Assembly: GCA_041191405.1 (NCBI GenBank)
Contig: JBEEOW010000028.1
Location: 1 to 48,221 of the forward strand
Length of the DNA stretch: 48,221 nt
DNA from: JBEEOW01 sp041191405
GTDB taxonomy: Bacteria > Bacteroidota > Bacteroidia > Cytophagales > UBA9547
Direction: 5' to 3'
Shown: positions 33,867 through 41,021 of the stretch, piece by piece
How the letters are laid out: every line of letters starts with the position of its first letter
Numbering within the stretch: position 1 is the first letter of the stretch
Notes under the pieces: generated by a model
The model's database searches: none
Told to the model about the DNA's origin: nothing
The model's input: only the letters and a program-made list of their open reading frames with translations
Made by a program: the position numbers and the translations under genes

Positions 33867-33899
33867 TTATTTTCATAAACATTACTAACACAATATTGT

Positions 33900-34163
33900 A
33901 TGTCGCAAGATAACGTAAGCAATTCTGCACCGATTAATTCACAAGAAGGTAAACAAAAATGCTTAGAAGTAGTACAGTTAATCATTGATGGTGAGGCTTG
34001 TGAGAAGGATTTAGCCTATTTTAAAAATAATATTGAATGCTGTTCTAAATCAATGGAACAGTACAATTTACATAAAGAGTTAAAGGAATGTTTGAAACGA
34101 GTAAGCGATGTTTGTCCACCTGATAACCTAGCTGATTGTATCAAAAAAGATTTAAATTTATAG
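33900..34163 (+). CDS. Small Cys-rich anti-sigma factor candidate
   Basis: This 87-residue soluble protein carries seven cysteines (21, 34, 47, 48, 64, 72, 80). Its layout matches the short Bacteroidota anti-sigma factors that follow ECF sigma genes: C-L-E-V-V-Q-L-I-I-D-G-E-A, then a helix ending in a zinc motif. The usual H-x3-C-x2-C reads N44-x3-C48-x2-S51 here, so two of three ligands are changed and classical zinc binding is doubtful. The extra cysteines could restore a metal or disulfide switch. The role is inferred from position and pattern, not from a strong domain match. Confidence 0.65.
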   Translation: MSQDNVSNSAPINSQEGKQKCLEVVQLIIDGEACEKDLAYFKNNIECCSKSMEQYNLHKELKECLKRVSDVCPPDNLADCIKKDLNL

Positions 34164-34164
34164 A

Positions 34165-34273
34165 AAGTATTAAGTACAAGGTATTAAGTATTAGGTACAG
34201 AGAATTAAATATCTAGTAATTCAATTAATACTTATTACTTAATACATAATACTTAGTACCTAATACCTAATAC
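34165..34273. repeat. Paired inverted heptanucleotide arrays, AAGTATT family
   Basis: Left array 34165-34206: AAGTATT, AAGTACA, AGGTATT, AAGTATT, AGGTACA, GAGAATT, beginning 2 bp after the anti-sigma stop. Right array 34225-34273: TTAATAC, TTATTAC, TTAATAC, ATAATAC, TTAGTAC, CTAATAC, CTAATAC, ending 6 bp before the gmk ATG. The two arrays are inverted relative to each other and could form a stem of about 40 bp. Confidence 0.9.
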
Positions 34274-34279
34274 CAAAAA

Positions 34280-34861
34280 ATGACAGGCGGTAAACTAATT
34301 ATATTTTCAGCACCTTCAGGTTCAGGAAAAACCACAATTGTAAAACATTTATTACACCAACACGAAAGAGAATTAGGTTTCTCAGTGTCGGCATGTACTC
34401 GTGAACAACGTTCAGCAGGAGAGAGTAATGGAAATGATTACTATTTTTTAACCCCAGAAGAATTTAGAAGCAAAGTAGAAACCAATGAATTTGCTGAGTG
34501 GGAGGAAGTGTACCCAAATATGTTTTATGGTACATTAAAAGCTGAAATTGAGCGTATTTGGAAAATGGGCAAACATGTAATTTTTGATGTTGACGTTAAA
34601 GGGGGCATGAAATTAAAGGAATGTTATGGCGAAAAAGCTTTGTCTATTTTTGTGAAAATACCTTCAATGGATGAACTTGAACGCAGATTAAGATATAGAA
34701 ATACCGAAACTGAAGAGAAAATTCAAGAACGTTTACGTAAAGCAAATTTGGAGATGTCGTACAGCGAGAAATTTGATAAAGTTCTTGTAAATGAGAATCT
34801 TGAAACGGCTTTAGTTGAAGCAGAAGAACTGGTTGGTAGTTTTTTAGGATTTGCTAAATAG
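34280..34861 (+). CDS. gmk: Guanylate kinase
   Basis: This enzyme phosphorylates GMP to GDP with ATP in nucleotide metabolism. The 193 residues match the bacterial length. The P-loop is at residues 11-19 (A-P-S-G-S-G-K-T-T). The GMP-binding region includes S-A-C-T-R-E-Q-R and N-G-N-D-Y-Y-F-L, and the lid/base region includes R-L-R-Y-R-N-T-E-T-E-E-K-I. The gene's only upstream sequence is a heptad-repeat pair, so a promoter is either within the repeat or in the sigma-factor unit. A second array directly follows its stop. Confidence 0.96.
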   Translation: MTGGKLIIFSAPSGSGKTTIVKHLLHQHERELGFSVSACTREQRSAGESNGNDYYFLTPEEFRSKVETNEFAEWEEVYPNMFYGTLKAEIERIWKMGKHVIFDVDVKGGMKLKECYGEKALSIFVKIPSMDELERRLRYRNTETEEKIQERLRKANLEMSYSEKFDKVLVNENLETALVEAEELVGSFLGFAK

Positions 34862-34863
34862 AT

Positions 34864-34926
34864 TTAAGATAAAAGACTTAAGACATAAGATTTTAGATTA
34901 AAGACAAAAGACTTAAGATAGTTAAG
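34864..34926. repeat. Heptanucleotide array, TTAAGAC family
   Basis: Nine contiguous units, most of the form NNAAGAY: TTAAGAT, AAAAGAC, TTAAGAC, ATAAGAT, TTTAGAT, TAAAGAC, AAAAGAC, TTAAGAT, AGTTAAG. It begins 2 bp after the gmk stop codon. Confidence 0.9.
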
Positions 34927-34970
34927 GATTTTTTATTTAAATAATAGAAATAATAATTAAACCCAAAAGC

Positions 34971-36218
34971 GTGAGTAAAAAACAAGAATCAGAATTTCAA
35001 CTTTACACCCTTCCTAACGGGATAAAAATTGTTCATAAACAGGTGTTACATACAAAATTAGCACACTGTGGTCTGATGCTTGATGTTGGCAGTAGAGATG
35101 AAGAAAAACATCAATACGGCATCGCACATTTTTGGGAACACATGGCTTTTAAGGGTACTAAAACCCGAAAATCTATTGATATTATTAATAGTTTGGAAAC
35201 AGTTGGTGGTGAATTAAATGCCTACACAACCAAAGAAAAAATCTGTTTTCACGCCACTATTTTAGAGCAATTTACCGAACGTGCAGTTGATATTTTAGCT
35301 GATATTACCTTCAATTCTACATTTCCTGAGAAAGAAATTGAAAAGGAGAGAGGCGTAATTTTGGAAGAAATGGCAATGTATCAAGATGACCCAGAGGATA
35401 GTATACAAGATGAGTTTGACGAGATAATTTTTGCAAATCATAGTTTAGGTGTAAATATTTTAGGCACAGAAGAAAGAGTTAAAGCATTCCAAAAACAAGA
35501 TTTCCTTGATTTTATCGAAGAAAATCTTGATACAAATAAAATTATTTTCTCATCTGTTTCTAATTGGGATTTTGAAAAAGTAATAGCACTAGCAACAAAA
35601 TATTTAGGTGTAATCCCTTCAAAATCAAGTAAAAGGAATAGAAGTATTTTTACGATAAATAAACCCAAAATAGTTGAACGTAAGCGAAATATCACCCAAG
35701 CACATTGTGTAATGGGTAGAGAATCGTTTTCAATTCATCATCAAGATAGAGTTCCATTTTTTATGTTGAACAATATACTTGGTGGTCCGGGAATGAATTC
35801 TCGTTTGAATTTGGCACTCCGTGAAAAATACGGATTTGTATATGGTATTGATTCTGGATTTACATCTTACACCGACACCGGAATATTTAATATTTATTTC
35901 GCAACAGAAGTAAAGCAATTAGAAAAAAGTGTAAGTTTAGTTAAAGCCGAATTGGTAAAATTGCAAGAAAAAGCCTTGACTCCTTTGCAATTAAGTAATG
36001 CTAAAGCCCAATTAAAAGGTCAGCTAGCTATTGCTGAAGAAAATAACAATAGTTTTATGTTGATGATGGCTCGTTCAATTTTAGATATAAATAAAATTGA
36101 TACAATGGATGTTATTTTTGAGCAAATTGACGAAGTTACTTCAACTAAATTACAAGAATTAGCTAACGAAATATTTGATATTGATAAGTTTAGCTTTTTG
36201 AAGTATATACCAAAGTGA
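34971..36218 (+). CDS. M16 family zinc peptidase
   Basis: This 415-residue insulinase-family metallopeptidase carries the inverted zinc motif H53-F-W-E56-H57 with the third ligand in E-R-G-V-I-L-E-E (about 132-133). A second, non-catalytic M16 half covers about 180-410. It has no signal peptide. The start is GTG at 34971; no ATG is available upstream within the frame. Members process peptides or signal sequences, but no substrate can be named. It follows gmk after a heptad array. Confidence 0.92.
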   Translation: MSKKQESEFQLYTLPNGIKIVHKQVLHTKLAHCGLMLDVGSRDEEKHQYGIAHFWEHMAFKGTKTRKSIDIINSLETVGGELNAYTTKEKICFHATILEQFTERAVDILADITFNSTFPEKEIEKERGVILEEMAMYQDDPEDSIQDEFDEIIFANHSLGVNILGTEERVKAFQKQDFLDFIEENLDTNKIIFSSVSNWDFEKVIALATKYLGVIPSKSSKRNRSIFTINKPKIVERKRNITQAHCVMGRESFSIHHQDRVPFFMLNNILGGPGMNSRLNLALREKYGFVYGIDSGFTSYTDTGIFNIYFATEVKQLEKSVSLVKAELVKLQEKALTPLQLSNAKAQLKGQLAIAEENNNSFMLMMARSILDINKIDTMDVIFEQIDEVTSTKLQELANEIFDIDKFSFLKYIPK

Positions 36219-36295
36219 GTATTTGGTACAGAGTACAAAGTACTGTGTACTGAAAACCGATTACTGACAACTGATTACTGAAAACTGATAACTAA
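36219..36295. repeat. Eleven-unit heptanucleotide array filling a whole gap
   Basis: Eleven contiguous units: GTATTTG, GTACAGA, GTACAAA, GTACTGT, GTACTGA, AAACCGA, TTACTGA, CAACTGA, TTACTGA, AAACTGA, TAACTAA. The array begins at the base after the M16 stop codon and ends 4 bp before the next ATG. It switches midway from the GTACxxx to the xxACTGA family without losing the 7-bp frame. Confidence 0.93.
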
Positions 36296-36299
36296 AAAT

Positions 36300-36605
36300 A
36301 TGGTTAAAATAAATAATTCACCTGAATTTGATTTATTAGGTAATGATTTATATCTAATAGTTGAAACCCATGAGGAACTAATTAATAGTATACTCGGACT
36401 ATACAGTAGATTAATCAGTAATGAAGAAAAAAAAGAAGTTTCAGATTTAAATAAAATAGAAAGTTTTTCCGAAAGTATAATTTCATTAAGAAAGTTAAAG
36501 TTGGAGTTGGCACTGAAAAAAAATGATATTGATTTTAAAAAACGAACTATTGTTCTGTTGAAAAATCAATTGAATGACTTGAAAATATTAGATAACTCAC
36601 TTTAA
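36300..36605 (+). CDS. Putative antitoxin partner of the zeta-like toxin
   Basis: This 101-residue acidic-then-basic helical protein has no family I recognise. It is predicted to be mostly alpha-helical with a coiled-coil-prone middle (I-E-S-F-S-E-S-I-I-S-L-R-K-L-K-L-E-L-A-L-K). It lies 22 bp before the zeta-type toxin, in the position of an antitoxin. It does not resemble the streptococcal epsilon antitoxin in any motif I can see. Its base composition is even more AT-rich than its neighbours, in keeping with a mobile module. Assignment rests on context. Confidence 0.55.
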   Translation: MVKINNSPEFDLLGNDLYLIVETHEELINSILGLYSRLISNEEKKEVSDLNKIESFSESIISLRKLKLELALKKNDIDFKKRTIVLLKNQLNDLKILDNSL

Positions 36606-36627
36606 TTTATTTAGATATAGTTTATAA

Positions 36628-37524
36628 ATGGATTTAAATAAAGAAAAATATATTTTATCTCAATCAGAACATGATTTGATTTTCAATAGAATAAAATCTT
36701 ATTATTTTTTTAATGAAGTTTCAAATATAAATAGTAAAAAAACAGCTTATTATCTTGGCGGTCAACCTGGAAGTGGTAAAACTACCGTTCGTGAACAAAT
36801 TATTTATTCAAGTGAAAATCCTCAAAATATTATTGTATTAAATACAGATGAATTAAGGGAATTTCACCCAGAATATACCAAACTGATGTCAAATGCTGAT
36901 ACAGTTAATGTTGCTTCTCAATTAGTTAATCATGATGCCTCAATTTGGTTTAAAAAACTTAAAGATGAGGCAATTGCAAGAGGGTATGACATTTTGTTTG
37001 ATTCTACTTTAGGAACAGCAAATATACAAGATTTTGAGGTTGGGATTAATGAACTTAAAGATGCAGGTTATTTTATAGAATTACATGTTTTAGCAGTTCC
37101 AAAAGAAATTAGTAAACTTGGAATTTATCTAAGATATGAAATTCAATTTGAAGAAAATGGATACGGTAGATTTGTAAATATGCATTCTCACAATATCAAT
37201 TATGTTAATTTACCCAAAAATGTTGAAAAACTAATTGATAATAATTTTTTTAATGCTGTTTTTGTTCATAAAAAGAGAATCTATGTAAATGAAAATGGGA
37301 AAATATTAAATAATACTTTTGAGTTAACTTTTCATACAAATCAACCTAAAAGTTGTGAAATTTTGGATTTTATTAATTTCGGAAGAGAATCCAAATTTAA
37401 TGAGATTGAAATGAAATTCATTTCAGAAAGAATAGATTTGGTTGAATTTTTAATTAATAAAAGAAATGGAAATCTTGAGACATTTAATAATGATTTAATC
37501 GAATTGAAAAATTTGATTTATTAA
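36628..37524 (+). CDS. Zeta toxin family kinase
   Basis: This 298-residue P-loop kinase resembles zeta/PezT toxins, which phosphorylate UDP-N-acetylglucosamine and block cell-wall synthesis. Walker A is at residues 45-53 (G-Q-P-G-S-G-K-T-T). The likely catalytic base is D74 in N-T-D-E-L-R-E-F-H-P, and F-D-S-T-L-G-T-A is the substrate-side loop. Two arginines (R169 and R181) in R-Y-E-I-Q-F-E-E-N-G-Y-G-R could hold ATP phosphates. The zeta signature residues are intact, so it may be active. It forms a two-gene unit with the small helical protein upstream. Zeta-like kinases outside TA systems exist, so toxicity is inferred. Confidence 0.8.
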   Translation: MDLNKEKYILSQSEHDLIFNRIKSYYFFNEVSNINSKKTAYYLGGQPGSGKTTVREQIIYSSENPQNIIVLNTDELREFHPEYTKLMSNADTVNVASQLVNHDASIWFKKLKDEAIARGYDILFDSTLGTANIQDFEVGINELKDAGYFIELHVLAVPKEISKLGIYLRYEIQFEENGYGRFVNMHSHNINYVNLPKNVEKLIDNNFFNAVFVHKKRIYVNENGKILNNTFELTFHTNQPKSCEILDFINFGRESKFNEIEMKFISERIDLVEFLINKRNGNLETFNNDLIELKNLIY

Positions 37525-37544
37525 AAAATAATTATTTCCACGAT

Positions 37545-37567
37545 AACAACGGTCAAAGACCTTGTTA
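37545..37567. repeat. Short palindrome, ACAACGG-GACCTTGTT family
   Basis: AACAACGGTC pairs with GACCTTGTT with one bulge. It is a short relative of the left arm of the inverted repeat at 2955-3044 and lies after the zeta gene. Confidence 0.65.
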
Positions 37568-37576
37568 ACCGTAAAG

Positions 37577-37611
37577 CTATCAACTATCAACTATCAACTA
37601 TCAACTATCAA
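37577..37611. repeat. Perfect heptanucleotide array (CTATCAA)5
   Basis: Five identical CTATCAA units, the most uniform array in the window, end 1 bp before the methyltransferase ATG at 37613. A spurious upstream frame across it would add 17 residues to the protein. Confidence 0.95.
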
Positions 37612-37612
37612 A

Positions 37613-38254
37613 ATGGAATTCATCTCAGAAGCACTAGCCACATACTGCGAAAACCATACCTCTCCTGAAAGCGATTTATTGAAATTAGTTTCAAGAGAAA
37701 CACACCTAAAGGTTTTAAGAGCCAGAATGTTATCTGGTCATTTACAAGGTAGAACTTTAAGCTTGTTTTCAAAAATGATTAATCCTAAATATGTACTTGA
37801 AATTGGGACATATACTGGTTATTCAGCATTATGTATGGCGGAAGGTTTACAAGCTGATGGCAAATTAATTACCATTGACATTAATGAGGAATTAGAAGAT
37901 TTTGTACAAGATTTTTTTAATCAATCTCCCTATAAAAATCAAATTGAATACAAAATTGCTGATGCCATTGAGTTAATTCCAACTTTAAAATATGATTGGG
38001 ATTTAGTTTTTATAGATGCAGATAAAATTAATTATATAAATTACTATAATTTGTTGATAGATAATTTAAAATCAGGAGCTTATATAATTGCAGATAATGT
38101 ACTTTGGTCGGGAAAAGTCGTTGAACCAGTTTCAGCAAAAGATAAAGATACTCAGTTACTTTTAGATTTTAATAAGCTCATTCAAAACGACGAACGTGTT
38201 GAAAATCTGTTACTTCCTATACGAGATGGATTAATGATTTTAAGAAAAAAATAA
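37613..38254 (+). CDS. Class I SAM-dependent O-methyltransferase
   Basis: This 213-residue protein belongs to the catechol/caffeoyl-CoA O-methyltransferase-like family. The SAM-binding G-loop is L-E-I-G-T-Y-T-G-Y-S-A-L, followed by the acidic strand I-T-I-D-I-N and the metal/substrate motif D-L-V-F-I-D-A-D-K-I-N-Y. It should methylate a hydroxyl on a small molecule using a divalent cation; the substrate is unknown. I chose the ATG at 37613 because the longer frame reads through the (CTATCAA)5 repeat. It is followed by an independent gene after 95 bp. Confidence 0.9.
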   Translation: MEFISEALATYCENHTSPESDLLKLVSRETHLKVLRARMLSGHLQGRTLSLFSKMINPKYVLEIGTYTGYSALCMAEGLQADGKLITIDINEELEDFVQDFFNQSPYKNQIEYKIADAIELIPTLKYDWDLVFIDADKINYINYYNLLIDNLKSGAYIIADNVLWSGKVVEPVSAKDKDTQLLLDFNKLIQNDERVENLLLPIRDGLMILRKK

Positions 38255-38349
38255 TTTTATTGCAAAATTTTCACTTTTATAGGTAAATTGCATTCGTAAA
38301 TCAATGATTTATAAGTAAGTGACTGTGCTTATTTATAGTATTGCTTTAA

Positions 38350-40074
38350 ATGAATTCAATGGCTAAAAAATATTTTGCATTTATAATATCAATCTTTTTG
38401 TGCTTTATGGTGAAAGCACAAACTCCCGCTTCTGTAAAAAATATGCCTGTAACCGCAGTTACAGTTCCTGATTATATTGATTTTGCAGGAATGCGACTTG
38501 AACTCGACGAAGCAGCTAAAGCAGAAGTGCAAAAAAGTGTAAGTTCATTGTTGCGTTACCCTGATTTTTTTAATGCAAAAGTGGATAGGGCAAACATGTA
38601 TTTCCCAATTGTGGAACGAATTTTTAAAGAAGAAGGCTTACCTGACGATTTTAAATATTTGGTTTTGCAAGAAAGTGCCTTGGTTTCTGATGCCGTTTCT
38701 ACTTCAAATGCAATTGGATATTGGCAGTTTAAAGTAGATGCTGCACTTGAAGTTGGTTTACGTATCGACAATACCATGGATGAGCGTAAAAACATAGTTG
38801 CAAGTACAAGAGGAGCAGCCAAATACCTCAAAAAGAATAATTTTTATTTGAATAACTGGGTTTATGCCTTGTTATCATATAATTTAGGTTTGGGAGGTAC
38901 AAAAACTACAGCACTAAAACAACAATATGTAGGTGTAAGCACTATGCCAATTGATAAATCTATGCATTGGTATGTACTTAAATTTTTAGCACATAAGCTA
39001 GCGTTTGGTCCACACGTTGGTAAGCACGTACCCCAACTGAACTTAGTTGAATATACCCAATGTAAAAACAAAAAACTGGAAGATATTGCTGATCATTTTA
39101 GAATTTCGGCTGATACCCTGAAGCTTTACAATAAATGGTTAAAATCAGATATTATTCCAGCAGACAAAAGTTACACTGTTTTGTTACCTGTAAGGGCCGA
39201 AGTTCGTGAAGAAGTTGCTTTAATTGCAGCTCAAGGAGATGATGAGTCTGTAATTAAAATCAATAATAAAGGACAATATAAAAGTGTTGAAGGTGAGAAA
39301 GTTCCTATCTTTTTAACTTGGAATGGCTTGGATGCCATACAAGCGCAAGGCGGAGAAACACCTACTAAATTAGCATTGCAAGGCGGAGTGAGATTACGTA
39401 AATTTTTAAGAATAAATGATTTAGAAAAATTTGATGTCATTATTCCAAATCAAATATATTATTTAGAATCAAAAAATAACGATGCTTTGGTATTGTTTCA
39501 CACCGTACAACCTGGAGAGTCTGTTTGGGACGTTTCGCAAATGTATGGGATAAAACTTGAATCTATTTTAGCAAAAAATAGAATGAAACCCGAGGAGGCT
39601 TTACAACCTGGAAGGGTATTGTATTTGAAAAGTAAACGTCCGGAAAATGAACCAATCAAGTTTGAAACTTTGTCTGAAAAATTAGCTCTAGCAAAAACTG
39701 ATACTTCAAAAGTGTATCATAAAGTAGAGTTAAAACAAACTTTGTATGGTATTTCAACAAAATATGGCACACCTGTAGATTCAATTAAAAAATGGAATAA
39801 TATTGGAAATACACCATTAGAAGTTGGACAGTTATTGATTGTAAAAATCAATAAAAATATAACTCAAAATAATACAGGAACAAAAGAAAATCAACAAGTT
39901 GTAGTAACTAAAACAATTCCGGAAGGTTTTATTATTCACACAGTAGCCAAAGGCGAAACTATTTATAAAATTTCAAAATTATACCCAAATACCACAGTTC
40001 AAAACATTTTACAATGGAATAAAAAAATCAATAACTCAGTCTATGTAGGAGAGGAGTTGTTGATTAAGAAGTAG
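38350..40074 (+). CDS. Lytic transglycosylase with LysM domains (MltD-like)
   Basis: This 574-residue secreted enzyme has a signal peptide ending M-V-K-A-Q (residue 24); a second Met at codon 4 is an alternative start. The transglycosylase domain (about 85-220) has the catalytic glutamate E108 in L-Q-E-S-A-L and the A-I-G-Y-W-Q-F-K and Y-N-L-G blocks, so it cleaves peptidoglycan to anhydromuropeptides. Four LysM-like modules follow (about 226-275, 378-424, 455-500, 525-574), each with H-T/K-V-x-x-G-E/Q-T/S-x-x-x-I. They bind cell-wall glycan. It works in the periplasm on wall turnover. Confidence 0.93.
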   Translation: MNSMAKKYFAFIISIFLCFMVKAQTPASVKNMPVTAVTVPDYIDFAGMRLELDEAAKAEVQKSVSSLLRYPDFFNAKVDRANMYFPIVERIFKEEGLPDDFKYLVLQESALVSDAVSTSNAIGYWQFKVDAALEVGLRIDNTMDERKNIVASTRGAAKYLKKNNFYLNNWVYALLSYNLGLGGTKTTALKQQYVGVSTMPIDKSMHWYVLKFLAHKLAFGPHVGKHVPQLNLVEYTQCKNKKLEDIADHFRISADTLKLYNKWLKSDIIPADKSYTVLLPVRAEVREEVALIAAQGDDESVIKINNKGQYKSVEGEKVPIFLTWNGLDAIQAQGGETPTKLALQGGVRLRKFLRINDLEKFDVIIPNQIYYLESKNNDALVLFHTVQPGESVWDVSQMYGIKLESILAKNRMKPEEALQPGRVLYLKSKRPENEPIKFETLSEKLALAKTDTSKVYHKVELKQTLYGISTKYGTPVDSIKKWNNIGNTPLEVGQLLIVKINKNITQNNTGTKENQQVVVTKTIPEGFIIHTVAKGETIYKISKLYPNTTVQNILQWNKKINNSVYVGEELLIKK

Positions 40075-40336
40075 ATTTTGATGTGTTTTTTTATTTAGAA
40101 AATTACTTTTACTTTGTTAAATTAAAATTTAACTAAATATATATATAATTTTTAGTTATCTCTGTCATTCCTAGGTATGAGAAATCTTATAATAATGTAT
40201 AATTTAATAAGATTTGATATTTTATAATCTTGTGTAAAATTGTCTCGGATGATAAAATTTTTATTTATATATATAATTGAAATAGAGTTACTTATGATGT
40301 TTGTAGATTAATTGATATTTAATGTTATAAAGATTT
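40075..40336. other. AT-rich gap without recognisable features
   Basis: This 262-bp gap contains (AT)n-rich stretches such as the one near 40138 but no reading frame, terminator or clear promoter box. Confidence 0.5.
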
Positions 40337-40879
40337 ATGAAATTATTGGAAATTAAAATAATAATATTTTTTCTTTTAGGATTGGTTTCTTGTAAACATA
40401 ATTTGTATTTATCTAAATATCCTGAAGGTAATATTGTTAATTTCGTGGAGAAAGAAAAAAGTTCCACACTTTTTATAACTAAAAAAAATATTGTTGAATC
40501 TATTGATAATCGTATTAATAATAAAACAATTGATTACTTAAGTTTTCCCCAAAATTTTAGTCATTATAATATAATTATTAAACAAGCTAGTTTTGACACA
40601 TTAGATACTCTAAAAGTTTTAAATTTAACAATAAATGATTATGGTGCAGGAGATTCATATATTATGCCTGTATTAGTATACAATAAAGTTTTTTTTTATG
40701 TATTTGATAGAATTAGTGGAGTTTTATTAATTCAGGGGCAACTTAATAAAAATGGTAAATCTGGGATGTGGAGATTTTATAATGAAGATGGAACTCTTTT
40801 AAAAAATCACAATTTTGATAACGATTCAATTCTTTCTCCTGATTTAATTACACAAAAAGGTTTTGTTTTTGATAAATAG
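40337..40879 (+). CDS. Small lipoprotein with a MORN-like motif
   Basis: This 180-residue protein has a signal peptide ending in a lipobox (G-L-V-S-C, Cys19), so it is probably lipid-anchored in the envelope. The C-terminal part has G-Q-L-N-K-N-G-K-S-G-M-W-R-F-Y-N-E-D-G-T-L, one repeat of the YwqK/MORN type found in large number in the protein at 9516-10997. The rest is unrecognised. It lies alone and ends 80 bp before a terminator that serves the opposite gene. Confidence 0.65.
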   Translation: MKLLEIKIIIFFLLGLVSCKHNLYLSKYPEGNIVNFVEKEKSSTLFITKKNIVESIDNRINNKTIDYLSFPQNFSHYNIIIKQASFDTLDTLKVLNLTINDYGAGDSYIMPVLVYNKVFFYVFDRISGVLLIQGQLNKNGKSGMWRFYNEDGTLLKNHNFDNDSILSPDLITQKGFVFDK

Positions 40880-40957
40880 AATTTAATATTTGATTTCTAT
40901 TAAACTATGAAAATTTTTCAAAATGAAAATCTTCATAAAAATAAATTAACATAGTTA

Positions 40958-40996
40958 TAAAAAAATAATGGGCTACCTTTTTAGGGTAACCCATTA
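40958..40996 (-). terminator. Intrinsic terminator of the giant T9SS protein
   Basis: Reading leftward, AATGGGTTACC pairs with GGTAGCCCATT (one mismatch) across an 8-bp loop and runs into TTATTTTTTT. It lies 25 bp after the stop codon at 41022. Confidence 0.85.
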
Positions 40997-41021
40997 TAAT
41001 TAATATTAGTTTGTTTGTAAT

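Noticed and set aside
36219..36295. CRISPR-like array
   Set aside because: The unit is 7 bp with no unique spacers between copies.
37562..37612. 17-residue N-terminal extension of the O-methyltransferase
   Set aside because: It would be translated from the (CTATCAA)5 repeat and a palindrome; the ATG at 37613 starts at the normal family N-terminus.
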